Shown in pieces: positions 22,604-34,608 of a stretch of 64,000 nt of DNA (its first letter is position 1; every line of letters begins with the position of its first letter). Below the pieces are notes generated by a model. The model was not told the origin of the DNA. It did no database searches and worked only from the letters and a program-made list of their open reading frames with translations. The translations under genes were made by a program, and so were the position numbers. The stretch is from Rhizaria sp. SCN 62-66 (Eukaryota; Rhizaria, unplaced): NCBI GenBank assembly GCA_001724265.1, contig MEDY01000129.1, positions 1 to 64,000 on the forward strand. Reading direction: 5' to 3'.

Positions 22604-23397
22604 TTAGAGCCCAAGCGCCTTCTTGACGTCGTCGCGGTCCTCCTGCCACTGCAGCGCGGCCAGTACGACTGACGCGAAATTGTCCTTGTCGCTCAGAGAC
22701 GCGTACGCCGTCTCGATAACCTCTTTCCTGTAAGACGGCAGGCAGTCACAGCGGATTTGGTGCAACGCAACAAGGTATGTCGTGAGAAGATGAGAAGGAC
22801 GAGCGGCCACAGTGGTGAGCGCGAGATGTGACGAGCATAGAGGGTCGAGAGAGAAGGAGAATGAGGATTGCAACAGGGCGAAATTGAGTTCAAAGATCAA
22901 AATAGGCAACATTAATACAGTTATACGCAGCAAAAAGTGGTAAACGTGTTTTCAAGCGACTTCAAGATGATTGTTGATGACATCAGAGACAAGAAATGAA
23001 CCGTAATACGCGAAGAGGGTTGATCCGTTGACGTACTGGATGGTCTTGACGATTGCGATAAGGTCCTTGAGCTGGGCGCAGGTAATGGTGTGGTGTGCAG
23101 CCATAGCCTTAATCTTGGCAATTTGGTCGCGGGGCTGCATCATGCCGCGCGACAGGCTGGGCGCGGCAGAGCGAGGCAACGAAGAGAGCAGTGTTGTCGT
23201 TTGTGGATGAGCAAAAGGCACGTACAAGAGTCAGCATATCGGGCAGCAGTCAAAGCTCACAGTCATACAACCCACACGCTCGCATAGAAAGCACATCAAA
23301 ACACAAATTAAAAAATCTTACAATAGAGGTCAGAGTATCAGACGTACCTGGCGACAAGATCCTTAAACTGACCGTCGTCCAAAGGGGTGGTAGCCAT
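22604..23397 (-). CDS. small DUF4476-like protein
   Basis: Three exons predicted from consensus sites: 23397-23348, 23156-23037 and 22727-22604 (donors GTACGT twice; acceptors CCAG and ACAG). Together they give 97 residues, starting MATTPLDDGQFKDLVASL and ending with TAA. The middle reads HHTITCAQLKDLIAIVKTIQ joined to a KEVIETAYASLSDKDNFASV segment. It is an all-helical pattern with a central T-C-x-Q element and a D..N core, as in DUF4476 proteins, whose function is unknown. A frame that ignores the second donor would read on for 33 residues and stop. I prefer the spliced model because the donor is a perfect GTACGT, the phases match, and the join completes the domain. ATAG preceded by TCTCTTTTC abuts the ATG. 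Confidence 0.7.
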
Positions 23398-24346
23398 CTA
23401 TTTGAAAAGAGAGATCGCGCATTCAAAACAATTATATAGAGAGTATAATTAACAAACCATATAGAAATAACTGTAGAAATCCCATAAGCATAGTGATATT
23501 TCAATTGACGGACGTTGCGATGCAATAAATCCGATTTACTTTGGCACTAGCTACCTTTCGACCCCGAGGCTGCCGTCGCTGCCAATCTTGCCAGCATTAA
23601 AACCACATTTTATTCATTATCTTGATGTAATTTAATATCATTGGAAAGAAATTTGACATGAACAAACAAAATTATAAGATACTCTTATAATAATTGCTAA
23701 TACACTTAGAGAACTGTGTTGTCGCAACATATCTCATGATTTTCAGTTCATTTGTAATTGCGCAACTTCGTCGTTACGCTAACAGAGAGGACTCTGAGAT
23801 GCATACCACTTGTGCTATAGCGCATACACAACAATTTACGTGCACAATTTGTTTGAGCAGTGACAGCAAGCAATCCGCAGCGATATTTTCGCCAAGGTTG
23901 CAGTCTACGGATAGTTCAGCACCTCGAGCTGACAGCTAATCATTTTTTGATGGGAGGCGCAGTATAAACTTAAAGTCGAGCTCAAGACAGGGAAACGGCG
24001 TTAAAACAGCGTGATTTCAGTCTGTTGTCACATAATTCCTAGTATGACCGTGTCAGACTCACCACAAACGCTTTTTGACAGTGACAAGCGCGATTTGTCC
24101 CCAGCACAGGACTATAGCAAATCATCTTGATCTCAATATCACCACATGCCAACGCAAATTTTCAAGTGTGCCGAAGAAGATCAAACAATGAAATGCAGAT
24201 GTTTTATTTTGCTTTCCTCTCGAACAAATCGCTGTCCCTTTATCCACGCATTTCCCATAACCCTTCTGTGTCCCCATCCCTCTTGTCACTCGCGCTAACA
24301 TTCTCACTTGCCTTGCGTTCTCACGCTACCAAAATCTCACCCTTGC
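23398..24346. other. divergent promoter region
   Basis: AT-rich, about 950 bases between the divergent DUF4476-like and PI31 genes. It contains no supported coding frame or RNA gene. A pyrimidine-rich stretch precedes the PI31 start. Confidence 0.45.
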
Positions 24347-26578
24347 ATGGTTGCAGTTATGAACCCCACCAAGACAACTCCCCCCGCGTCCGCCGCGCAG
24401 CCCGCGTGCAGTGGGTCTTCCGAGCGCGACTGCTACCACCAGTGCGGGCAGAAGGTCCTTTCCTCCCTCGCCCGCTTCTCCTCGGCGCCGGCTTCGACCT
24501 CGGAAGCACTCTTCGCTTTTGCGCACTGTTGCATGCTTGGACTCGGCTTTCGCCCCTTTTGCTCCTCCACGGGCGAGCTCTGCGCGGCCGACGCGTCGAC
24601 TCTGCCCAACTTCGCCGCCCCCGGCGCGCAGGGCGGGATGCTGACAGCGCGCTACCGCTTCATCGGCCACGGCTTCACCGAGAAGCCCACCATCACCGAG
24701 ACACATTTTCCCCCGCGGCAGCAGGAGCGCATCGGCAAGGATGCCGACGCTCCCGCGCTTACCCAAGCCCAGGCCCAGTCTAAGAGCGGCAGCGAGAGCG
24801 ACTTCAAGTCGGACCGTGCCATGACCTCCGCCCCTGCTGGGGGCGCGATGGCCGCGCACAAGGCCGACATCGAGCGCCACGGCCGCCGCGCTGAAGGCGC
24901 GGTGTGCGACGTGGTGCTTGAAGGCCGCGTCACCGCCGACGGCCTCGCGCTCAGCGTCAACGAGGGCGCCGCGGCGCTGCAGTCGCAGCAAGAGCAGTAT
25001 TCGCAGAGCCAGAGCTGGGGCATGTCGTCGAGCTCGTCTTATTCCAGCTCCAGCCGCCGCCGTCCCGAGCTGGCGCTGCGCGCGGCCGACTGGCTTGCCA
25101 AGGACGCGGCGGGGCGCCCTTACAGCGACGCGCGGGAGATGTTTATCAACGCTGATGGGCTCTGCAAGACCCTCAACGAGGGCTGCTTCCAGGGCATCAT
25201 TCCCGACAAGGTAAGTTGAACTGTATAATATTTATAAATTATAATTTAAATATTATACTGTAATTTTATACTTGAAGGTCAATGTATGGCCGAGAAAATC
25301 AAGTGAAAAGTGCTGGAGTGACGAACTGACAAGCGTTTGTGGTGGCTCGAGGGGGGTCTGGCTGGATCGGAAACAACGTGATTCGCGAAAGAAGACGTCG
25401 CGCATGTGACCGTATATCAAATTCAAAGCGTGCTATCAATAGTTATTTTGCGATTTAAACTTTATTCATCTTTTTGTGACTCGCAAGTCGTTGCTCTATG
25501 CAACCATATAGCACCTTTTCACTTCAATCCCTCTCTGTTGCTTCCGCCCCCTTCCGCTTCCCCTTGCTCTGGCGCCCTGTCTGTCTGTTCTCGCCCACAG
25601 CCCCCATCCTTGCGCCCCGGCAACCACTTTTTCTCGCAGTTCTTCGGCTTCTCCTCCGTTCCCCGCCTCGGCACCAACATCTAAGCAGCTCCACTAAGAG
25701 CTACGCCTCTCCTTGCATCAATGCAACCTCACCAGCCCTCTGGCCCTGGCTCTAGCTCCGGCTCCGGCTCCGGTGGCCCTGGCTCTGCAGCCACCGGCCC
25801 GTGCCCGCACCCCTCGTGCCAGCCCGGCGCCGCGCGCGACAGCCACCACCCTCACAGCGGCGTCCCGGGAGCGAACGACGGCCTCGCCCGCCAGCAACAG
25901 CCCGGTCACATGCCCGGCGCTCCCCCAGCTCCCGGTCACGGTCACGAGCGCGATCGCGCTCGCGACGGCTACAACAACAACAGCGGGGGCCGCATGCCAC
26001 CCGACGTCGACGACCGTGGCCCCGCCATCGGGCTCGGCGACCTGGACCCCCAGCACTCGCGCGGCACGTTCCCCCCGAACAGCCATAACTTGGACAATGA
26101 CGGCCACGGCTACGGCTACGACTTCCCCGACCCCGTTGTGCCGGGCCCCGGCGGACTGGTGGGGCCGGACGACCTCGCGCGCGCGCGCGGCCGCGGCGGC
26201 CTCAGCGGCGGCCCTGACTACCCTCCTGGCCCTGGCTACGGCGGATACGGCGGCGGCGGCGGCGGTCGCTACGGCCCCGGCGGCGGCTACGGCCCCGGCT
26301 ATGGCGGCCCTGGCGGCTACGGCGGTCCCACAGGCCCCAGCGGCATCGGTGGTATCGGCGGCTTGCCCGGCCCCGGCGGCTACGGCGGCCCCGGCGGCTA
26401 CGGCGGCGGTGGCGGGCCAATGGGTCCCCACGGCCCCGGCGGTGTCCCACCCGGCCACGGCGGCCGCGGACAGCCTCGTTTTGACCCCTACGGCCCGTTC
26501 CCGGGCATGGGGCGGCCCGGCAATGACCACTTGCCGCCGCCGGGGCCGCGCGGGTTCGGGCCAGGCGGGTTCATGTAA
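24347..26578 (+). CDS. PSMF1: PI31-like proteasome regulator (PSMF1 family)
   Basis: PI31 binds the 20S proteasome and adapts it to transport. Exon 1 (24347-25210, donor GTAAGT) holds the FP domain: SEALFAFAHCCMLGLGF, LTARYRFIGHGF, VVLEGRVTADGLALSVNEGA and a C-terminal helix region. An intron of about 525 bases is inferred, with a candidate in-phase acceptor CCAG at 25732-25735. The second exon ends in the family tail PDVDDRGPAIGLGDLDP, RFDPYGPFPG, and GNDHLPPPGPRG, which fits the PI31 C-terminus, separated by a long Gly/Tyr/Pro-rich region (GGYGGPGG units). The usual C-terminal hydrophobic-Tyr-X end is missing; this protein ends GPGGFM before TAA. Another acceptor at 25640 keeps phase but hits TAA at 25682, giving a short FP-only form. 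A GCAG two bases before ATG 24359 suggests that Met as an alternative start. Confidence 0.82.
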
Positions 26579-27653
26579 GTAGGGCGTCTAGGTAGGACGG
26601 AAATTTTAGCTCCCGATGGCGTGATTTCGATCATAATGTAACTGTATCATATCGACATGCGTATGTGTGCTCGCAGAGACGTGCGCGCAGCGGTCGGTCA
26701 ATTATAATGGTATTTTGATTAAATATTGGAAATTGGAAAGGAAACATTGAGTATGACCAGTTTTCTTGCTTTGTTAAGATGCAATGATTTTAAGTCAGAT
26801 CTTTGTTACGTCATGATCTGCGCTCTTCACTTTCAGAGTGTCGGGCTAAGTGTTGAAGTTGCATCAAACTTGGACGGATATAACGATAATAAAGCTGAGA
26901 ACTTCACTCAAGTCACTCGTTAACGAATAACCATATCGGTAAAGTATTCATAGTGTGCGTGCTGCATAAAAAAAACAACATCCATACGTAATACGTACAA
27001 TATACATATAACAAGACAATCATAACATGTACAGTCGAGGATGATAGGAAAGACCAAGATAATGGTTGGAAAAACCGAGATAGTGGTTCTGTTGTCAGAG
27101 GTTCGCTCTCAATGCTTGACTGGAGCCTCAAAGAGGTCTGACAAAGAAATAATATTATAAAATAATATAATCATTAGAAATGATATACAAGCCATCAGTT
27201 ACACACTAAACTATTGGTGTGGTACTCCAGTCCAGCAACGTTCAGAGCGCGATGTTTGATTCAAGTCGACCACAAAAAACGTATTCCAAAATTTTGAGTG
27301 ATACTTCGTCTCTGTCTCACTTGAACTAGCGCCAATCATATCGAAACTGCTCGGACACGTTGAAAAGCTTATACAACATATTGTAACATGATGAAAAACT
27401 TGGAATAGCACGTTGTCGCCACTATACTGCAGTAGATATTATTTGCTTACGTTCCGCGGCTAGTTATACGAGGACAAAATAGTGTATTTAAGAAATACAA
27501 GAGGACCTATGGCCTCAGTTAGTCAAAGGAAATACTTAAAAATACAATAAAATCTTACTGAACACACGAATTATCGAATAATTGAATGTGACATGCAGAA
27601 TGCAGACATCTTCCACAGTCACATCAAACTTCGCTCGAGCTTAGGCATTCCCT
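26579..27653. other. convergent 3' spacer
   Basis: An AT-rich stretch of about 1.07 kb between the PI31 and SEC24 stops. Short frames only, and no recognisable RNA gene or mobile element. Confidence 0.5.
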
Positions 27654-30600
27654 TCACCGCGCGAGCTTGAGCATAATCTTCCTGTGCGCAAAGCAGAGAA
27701 AATCAACGTACGACAGCGACGCGGGCGACTTGTTCTTCCCCGCGGCCTCATCCACCACTCGGACGGGCGCGCGATCAAAGATAAGCCGCGTGTGCATCGC
27801 GATCTCCTCCTGCGTGCGCATGCCGCGGAGAATGCCCACGCCCGCGGGGCCCAACGCCGCGGGTGGGGCCGTGACGCCCGCGCCCTCGCTCGCAAACACC
27901 ACGCGCACGGCCTGCGCGGCGGGCATCCCGCGGCGCGCAGACGCAATGATGTCGTGCAGCGTCGCGTGCACTTGCGCGATGAACTCGCCGTCGACTGCAG
28001 TGCCCGCGGCCGCGGCATCAAGCTCACCGCGCGCGCGGACAGAGGCCAGCAGCGGCTTCACCCCGGCGCCGGCCACGGTTGCGCCGGGCAGCGTCGGCGT
28101 CACCCCGGCCGCGTGGACCTTAAAGAGCGCGGTGATGACGTGCGCCGGCACTGCCGAGCCGACGTAGACGTAGAGCGTGCGTGCGTCGTCGAGCACGAAG
28201 ATGCTCGTGGCGCTCAGCGATGACAGCTGCGGCGTCTCGGTCGGCCACCCGCCGCGCACGGGCTCCTCACCGGGCGGGGTGTCGGCCGAGTCCCCCTCGG
28301 GAGACAGCGCAGGCCCTCGGTACGCACACTTGATCACGTCGTACAGCCGCGGGACGACGGCCGTGGTAGCCAGCGCGGCGGGCAGGCACAGCGCCTGCAC
28401 GGCCAGCGTCGTCCGGTCGTCGACGCGCACGCCGGTGCCTTCGCGCTGCAGCAGCTCGGACTTAATCAGACCCAGCGTGCAAACAGGCAGCAGCTTCACA
28501 GTGTCGGGCAGGATGAGCTGCGTCGACACGGACCCGACGCAAACATACTTGCGGTACGCGTAGAGGCAGTCAAGCAGTGAGTTGACCGCGGCGTCCTGCG
28601 ACGCCAGTAGCACGGCGTTGGACGCGCCCGACCCCGCGCCCGCGGCGGCGGCCTTGTGCGCAGTGCGGTAGTAGAGCGGCTCGGCGGCCTGCTTCAACGA
28701 GAGCGCGACGATCGTGTCCAGGTCCACGCGCGTGAACACGTCGCCCACGGTCGCCACGATGGGTAGCGACAGCGTGTGCACGCGGATGCGCCGATGCCCA
28801 GACGCCGTCGTGTAAAGCAGCGCAGCCTGTACGCAGCACTCGTTGGGGGACCCCGCGGCGCCGCCCTTGCCGCTCTGCACGACGGCCTGCGACGGCGGCA
28901 TCAGCGGCGCGTGGCCCGGGTTGCCCCCCGCCCAGGCACCGGTACCAGTGAGCGACAACGTGTCGCGGTACTCCACGCGGAACCCCACGGCCTTGTCGGC
29001 GTCGACCGTCGCAAGCAGGTTGTCGTAGTACGAGTAGAAGTTGCCGTAATACTGCGCCACGGCCAGCCCGCGCGAGACGCGGATGATGAGCGTCGCGTTG
29101 GCGCCCGCCGCGCGCGTGACGAGGTTGCGCCTCACGTCCTTGGCCAGCGTTTCGCCGTCGAGCAGTGCGAACGATCCTGGGAGCACCAGGCCGGCGCCCG
29201 AGCTCGCCGCCGCGGCGCCGGCGCCGCTGCGGGTAGGCTGCGCCACGGTCAGCGAAGAGGCGTAGTAGCGGTAGAGCTGACCACCGGTGACCGTGCTGAG
29301 CGCGGACACCGTGGCCACGTCGGCGTAGGACGAGCCCGCAGAGGCGAGGCGGCAGGAGAACAGGTCGAACCCGAGACTGAGTCCAACGGCCTTGACGCCG
29401 AGCTCCTCGTAGAACCCTTCGCCGGCGGGAGCGTACAGCGCTGCGAGCGCGGCGGCGGCCTGCGAGGACCCATGCACGTTGCTGTACAGCGCCGCGTCCT
29501 CGCGCATCGGCAGCGCGCCCGCGCCGTGATTCGGCAGCGACGCCGAGAACAGCAGCACGCGCCCGCCGCCGAGGCGGTAGTCGCTGGAGCCGACGTGACC
29601 GCCCGTGTCGCGCTTGCGGTCGCCCGCGCCGGGCCCCGCGAGCTCCTCGAACAGCAGCACGGCCGTCTTGGCCGCAGCACCCACGGCCGCCGCGGGGCCG
29701 GCGCGGCCTGTGGCAACGTCGCGCGCGTGCTGCGCCGGCAGCGCGGCCAGCACGGCGTCCAACCGGGCCGCGGAGGCTGGATTGCAGAGCGAGGAGACGC
29801 ACATGGCGGCCGGGACGGGCAGGAACGGGTCGCCCGCGGAGGTCATCACGACGGTCTCGGCCTCGGGCCAGTCGCCGCGCGTGTTGAGGTTGGCGTTACT
29901 GGCGTTGCCAGCGCTGTTGCTGTTGTTTGTGGACGAGGACTGAGCCGCGGGAGCCGGGGCAAGCATCTGCAGCTGCACCGTGGCGCCGTACGTGATCACG
30001 GCCACGAACGGGCCCCGCGGTAGCGCAGAGGCAGCGGGGCTGTAGCGGGCGTGCTCGGCGAACTCGGCCTGCGCGCGCGCCGCCATCTGCGCTGTCGACT
30101 CGCGCAGCGCGGCGACGGCCGAGGCGAAGAAGCCTGACCGCACTGCGCCCACCGAGGCGTCGAGCGCGTAGATGTAGCACATGTTGAGCGGCTCGCGGGC
30201 GCGGTTCGCAGCCTGCGCGGCCGCGGACGGCGCGCTGGCGCCACTAACACCTCCGGAGTCTGAAGAGGCGGCGGCGGCGGCGGCGGCGGCGGAGGAAGAG
30301 ATGCCCCAGAGAGAGGCGGGCGCAGGGAACTCAACGGAGCCGTGGCATAGCTCCGGACGCTGGTTGCGGTCGCGCCGCAGGCCGTCGGCGTCGAGGTTGC
30401 ACCGGTACCACTCAGGCACCTCCTGTTAAAGCGCAAACCAGATCAAATGCAGCAAGAAAGCGAAAGCGACACAAAGGGATAATAACACACCAGTGAGCCA
30501 AAAGTAATATGATTCACAAGTATGATAAATTAAGCTATTATTCGAGTATATAGACGTAAAATATGGATAAATATATCTCAATACGTCTGCAATATGTCGA

Positions 30601-32822
30601 CATCCTTGCGAGGTATATCTAGGTATATGTACGCACCTGCGTGAGCTCGCAGAGGTTGCAGACCATCTTGGCGCCCAGCTCCTGGAAGCGGAAGAACGGG
30701 TTGACATACGCGCGGCACCCGCGGCAGCGCACGGGCCCCTCTGGCGCGGTGACGGACGCTAGCTCGACGGCCGTGTCGCCGGGCAGAGTGGCCGCGAGCG
30801 GCTGGAGGACGCCGCCGACGGCGATCTTGGTCTTGGCCATGACGGCGGCCTCGGCCGGGATGGCGTGCGCAGTGAGGCGCAGGAAGCGCGGCGACGCGTT
30901 GCCTTGATCAATGACGGTGAAGCGGGACGACGCCGGCGGTAGCTGCTCCCCGCCGCGCGTGCGGACTAGTGCGCGCGTCTCGGCCTCGAACACCGGGAGA
31001 GTCGACGGGTCGATGCGCGGGCCGAAGCTGCCGCCGGAGCCGGAGCCAGAGGAATTGGGGGGGCGCGAAGGCTGCGGGTGCGGCACTGCGCCCGCGGTCT
31101 GAGACTGAGGCTGCTGCTGCTGTTGCTGCTGCTGTTGCTGCTGGGGCTGCTGCTGGGGCTGGGGCGGAGGAGCCTGGCCCGGCATCAGGGGCATCAGCAT
31201 CCCGTTCGCGGCCGGCGCCGGCGCGCCCATAGTAGGAGGCGGGGGAAACGCCGCGCCGCCGCTGAGCGTCGAGGACAGACTGGGCGCGGCCGAGGGTCCG
31301 CCCACCGCAGTGTACATGTACCCGTTGCCCACCGCGTTAGTCGGGCCCTGGGCAATCCCGCCGAGGCCGCCGCTAGTCGCAGGTGCAGTCGCGGAGGGAA
31401 AGCCGCCGCCGCCGCCGCCGCCGACAGCGTTGGCGGCAGAGGGAGACGGCGTGACACCGGAGGGCGCTGCCGAGAGCGAGGGCAGCGTGATGCTCGTCGC
31501 CGCCAGCAGTGCGCCGGTCGCAGCCACGCTGGGGGCCCCGGGCAGCGAGTTCAGGCCGTTGTTGCCGTTGCCGTTGGGGAAGACCGGGGCGGGGAACGCG
31601 GCGGCGTGCGTGCCGGGGACCTGCTGTCCCGGCGGCGCCAGAGCGTTGGCGGCGTGAGGGGCGGGCGGGACGGCGGAGGGGAACGGAGACAGCGCGGGCG
31701 ACGGCACGTCCTGGGCGGGGAAGCGCGGCAGCAGGCCCGAGGCGCCGGGCACCGCACCGCCGAAGCCGAGCCCGAGCCCGGCGCCGTGGCCGCCTGCGAC
31801 AGGCAGGGGCCCGCCGACAGTGGCCGCCGTCGCGAGGGGGGACGCGGCGCCGCTGGCCAGGCCCGACGCAGGGCCGCCGCCCATAGTAGAGAGCGGGGGG
31901 ATACCGCCGACCGCGCCGGGGGCTGCGGGGGCGGGGGGCGCGGTGAGCGAGAGGGGCGCGGGGGGAAAGAACGGCGACGACGGAGGCGGGGCAGCGGCAC
32001 CAGCACCAACAGGGGGGAACGGAGGCTTAAACGCAGCGCCGGCGCCAGCGGCGGCGCCAGCGGGGGCAGCAAAGGGGTTTTGCAGAGGCGCGGGGGCCGT
32101 GAAGGGCGCCGGAGCCGTGAAGGGCGCCGGGGCGGTAAAAGGCGCGGGCGCGGTAAACGGCGCGGGGGCGCTGAACGGGACAGGGGCACTGAAGGGCGCG
32201 GGCGCGGGCGCCGAGAACGGGGCCGGGGGCGTCGCAGCGGTGAAGGGGGCGGCGGGGGCAGTGAACGGCGCGGGTGTGGTGAATGGAGCCGGTGCACCGA
32301 CGGCTGCGGGGGCAAACGGGTTGGCGACGGGCGCAACGGCAGCAGGGCGCGGCGCAGCAGCAGTTCCAGCAGCAGCGCCCGCGCCGGCGCCGGCGCCAGC
32401 GGGAGCGGGAGCGGCGGAGAAGGCAGGGGAAGGGGCGCCAGCGGGGAACGCGGCGCCGGCGGAGAAGGCGGCGGGCGCGAAGGGGTTCGGGACAGCACCG
32501 CCAGCGGGGGCCGCGGGGGAGCCAGCAGCAGGAGCAGGAGCAGGAGCAGGAGCAGCAGCAGCAGGGAAGCCAGGCATAGGCGCGCCGGGGAAAGCGCCGA
32601 AGGGGTTAGCAGGGGGCGCTGCGCCGGCACCGCCAGGGGCCGGGGGGAAGGCGGGGAAACCGGAGAATCTGTCAAGAGCAGGGACAGGGCAAGCAAGAAG
32701 TTACAACATGAAGTGTGAGCGTGGTAGTGCAAGAAAGCCAAGGTTCGAACAGAGACAGGAGGAAGCAACTGTCAGAGAGCAAGTGAGGGAGGATGCGTGA
32801 GTGAAACGTACCCGGGCTGCAT
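27654..32822 (-). CDS. SEC24: SEC24, COPII coat cargo-binding subunit
   Basis: Exons 32822-32812, 32668-30637 and 30422-27654 give 1,603 residues. The first coding exon is only 11 bases (MQP plus two bases). Donors are GTACGT and GTGCGT. The first 570 residues are Pro/Ala/Phe-rich, with PAPFTA repeats and a Gln run. The zinc finger follows as CRGCRAYVNPFFRF, then CNLCEL, cut by intron 2 immediately after. The trunk follows, including MCYIYALDASVGAVRSGFF, FDLFSCRL, a GRVLLFSASLPNHG segment, the helical domain (LLDCLYAYRKYV) and the gelsolin-like end (DDARTLYVYVGSAVP). The N-terminal extension is longer than in yeast or animal SEC24. It ends with TGA. Its partner would be SEC23 at ER exit sites; the Erv41/46-type cargo receptor lies 8 kb away. 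Confidence 0.95.
31111..31170 (-). repeat. polyglutamine-coding run in SEC24
   Basis: Repeated CTG/TTG triplets on the plus strand are CAG/CAA on the coding strand and encode a Gln-rich stretch with Pro in the SEC24 N-terminal region. Confidence 0.9.
32085..32300 (-). repeat. PAPFTA-coding tandem repeat in SEC24
   Basis: About ten imperfect copies of an 18-base unit encode APFTAP/APFSAP in the N-terminal extension. Units differ mainly at third positions, so the peptide is more constant than the DNA. Confidence 0.85.
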
Positions 32823-33510
32823 GGCGTTCAGTCAGCAACGAGGCCTGCAAGGCGCGCTGCGAGAAGGCTGGGTGCGGGAGTTAGGGGCGAACCCTTAAGG
32901 GAGAGCCAGATGGCAGACGATGCGGGCGCGTTTGAAGGAGGACGCACCGAGGAGGGTCTGGGAGAAAGTTTGTCTGTAGCAAAAGACAGGAAGTGTAAGA
33001 TTGAAAAAGAAGGCAAGTGGGCAGTCAGCACAAAGTATATGTTGCTGTGAAAAGCGTCATGGGCGCGCACGAGATCGCAGTGGCGCGTGAGCAGTTGCTG
33101 ACCAGGCAGATTTGGTGACTTTGGGTGTGGCTAAGGTCTGATTCGATCACGCCGAAGCAAACCACCAAGGACACTACTTTTGCGCAGAGAAAGCAAAGTA
33201 AAGAATAATAACAGTGCGTCCAATGCCAAACCAATGGTTGCTAGTCCTATCCGCTGTCACCACGATGCACATGATCGGCTTTGGTTCGTGCCGCCCGAGA
33301 TCTTCACGGCTGGTCCGACCAACAGCAGCCAACCTCATTTTTTCGGTCCACAGCCACAAGTAACAGCACCTTCTGACAATGACCGAAATCACACTTGTTC
33401 AAGTTTAAATCTTCACATTACGAGAGAGAAACCAACATAGACAGTTCATATTAAGAATTAAGTGTATTATATCTGGAGTTAAATTCTCAAATAGTCCTCA
33501 GTACCCCGAA
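32823..33510. other. SEC24 upstream region
   Basis: The spacer between the SEC24 start and the 3' end of the VMA12-like gene, both on the minus strand. TGCAG lies 22 bases before the SEC24 ATG. No coding frame is supported. Confidence 0.45.
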
Positions 33511-34608
33511 TTAGTCCGCCTTCTTAGCGGGAGTTACGACAGGAGCAGCCACAGCAGCCGGAGCAGCGATCTTCTTTGCACTGCTATTGATGTTACTGAC
33601 TCCGATAGGCTTGACCCCCCTGGCAGCCTCGCGCTCAACCACGCCCTCCAGCCCTCCGCCCAGCGCGCGCGCGCGTTCCTCCTGCCTCTTCTCAGCGCGC
33701 CACGCCTTAGAGTCAAGTCCTGCCGAAGCCATCGCGGTCGCGATGTCGTCCCGAGTCACGGCGCCCTCGCCGCGCGCGCGCTTGACGGCCTGCTCCTTCT
33801 CCCAGCGCTCCTGTTTGTTGTCGCGGATCGCCAGCAGCACAGTTTCGATCGCCAGTACGCCGACTACGCCCACGGCGCCGAAGCCCATTTGCAGCGCCGT
33901 GTTGTGCTGGTACAGCATGCGGCCGACGTACCACATCACGACGAACCCCGTCACCATCATCATGATGATGTTCGCCGCAATGGAGAGGTCCTTGGTGACG
34001 TGGCTAAACCCGCCGAAAATGCCGTCCTCTTTCCCACTCGTCCCGTCCGCCCGCTTGCCCAGCAAGAGGTTGATCTCGCGTTTCGCCACTTTAGCGCGGA
34101 TCCGCTCCAGGTTCGCCGCGACGGCGGGGGAATACACCGGAGGCGCGTCGGGGTTCGTCACGGGCGCAATGGACGACCCACGGACCAGCTCGTGCACGTA
34201 CCCCGCAACCGCAGCGCCACGAGCGCCGGTGTTGCTCGTAAACTGCGAGTTGCGCTGGGGCGCGACACGGGAGATGAAGAGTAGCCCGGCCGACAGCGGC
34301 TGCAGCAGTGACATCGGCAGGGGGGCGGACGCGGGCAGCGCGCGCAGAGAGACGAGGTGCGCGAGGGTCAGCGCGGGTGGCAGCGCGGGCAGGGCAGCAG
34401 CAGCGGAGGCTGATTTGGAACTGTGCTTGCTGGCTGCGGTTGATGACAAGGACGCGGGCGCCGCGGTGTTGGTGCGAGCGCAGTCAGGGTCGTAGAAGGC
34501 GAGGACGTCGGCAACGGCGGCGGAAATGCGCGCGGTGGGCGTGAAGGACATCTCGGGTACCTTGGGCGGCGAAGACGGCGCTAAGGTGGCCGACGCGGGG
34601 GCGGACAT
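33511..34608 (-). CDS. VMA12: Vma12-like ER factor for V-ATPase assembly
   Basis: A single exon of 365 residues, ATG 34608 to TAA. Vma12/TMEM199 proteins help assemble the membrane sector of the V-ATPase in the ER. The family core is seen at residues 155-270: YSPAVAANLERIRAKVAKRE, then a Gly-rich turn, then DLSIAANIIMMMVTGFVVMW and GFGAVGVVGVLAIETVLLAI, two membrane helices. A charged tail (RDNKQERWEKEQAVKRARG) points to the cytosol. The N-terminal 110 residues are Ala/Ser-rich, and the C-terminus is a Lys/Ala-rich tail longer than usual. V-ATPase subunit C is encoded at 60-62 kb. The assignment rests on layout and the short core motif. Confidence 0.72.
   Translation of the reverse strand: MSAPASATLAPSSPPKVPEMSFTPTARISAAVADVLAFYDPDCARTNTAAPASLSSTAASKHSSKSASAAAALPALPPALTLAHLVSLRALPASAPLPMSLLQPLSAGLLFISRVAPQRNSQFTSNTGARGAAVAGYVHELVRGSSIAPVTNPDAPPVYSPAVAANLERIRAKVAKREINLLLGKRADGTSGKEDGIFGGFSHVTKDLSIAANIIMMMVTGFVVMWYVGRMLYQHNTALQMGFGAVGVVGVLAIETVLLAIRDNKQERWEKEQAVKRARGEGAVTRDDIATAMASAGLDSKAWRAEKRQEERARALGGGLEGVVEREAARGVKPIGVSNINSSAKKIAAPAAVAAPVVTPAKKAD

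Noticed and set aside
22952-23227. Unspliced 91-codon reading of the DUF4476-like gene
   Set aside because: It ignores a perfect GTACGT donor at 23036 and an ACAG acceptor in matching phase; the spliced form completes the domain.
25640-25684. Exon 2 of PI31 starting at 25640 as the only form
   Set aside because: It stops at TAA 25682 and would leave the clearly PI31-like tail downstream without a gene; kept only as a possible isoform.
28776-30023. 415-codon open frame on the plus strand
   Set aside because: Antisense of the SEC24 trunk exon.
31078-32718. 546-codon open frame on the plus strand opposite SEC24
   Set aside because: Arg/Gly-rich shadow of the GC-rich SEC24 repeat arm; the minus-strand frame has family sequence and correct splice sites.
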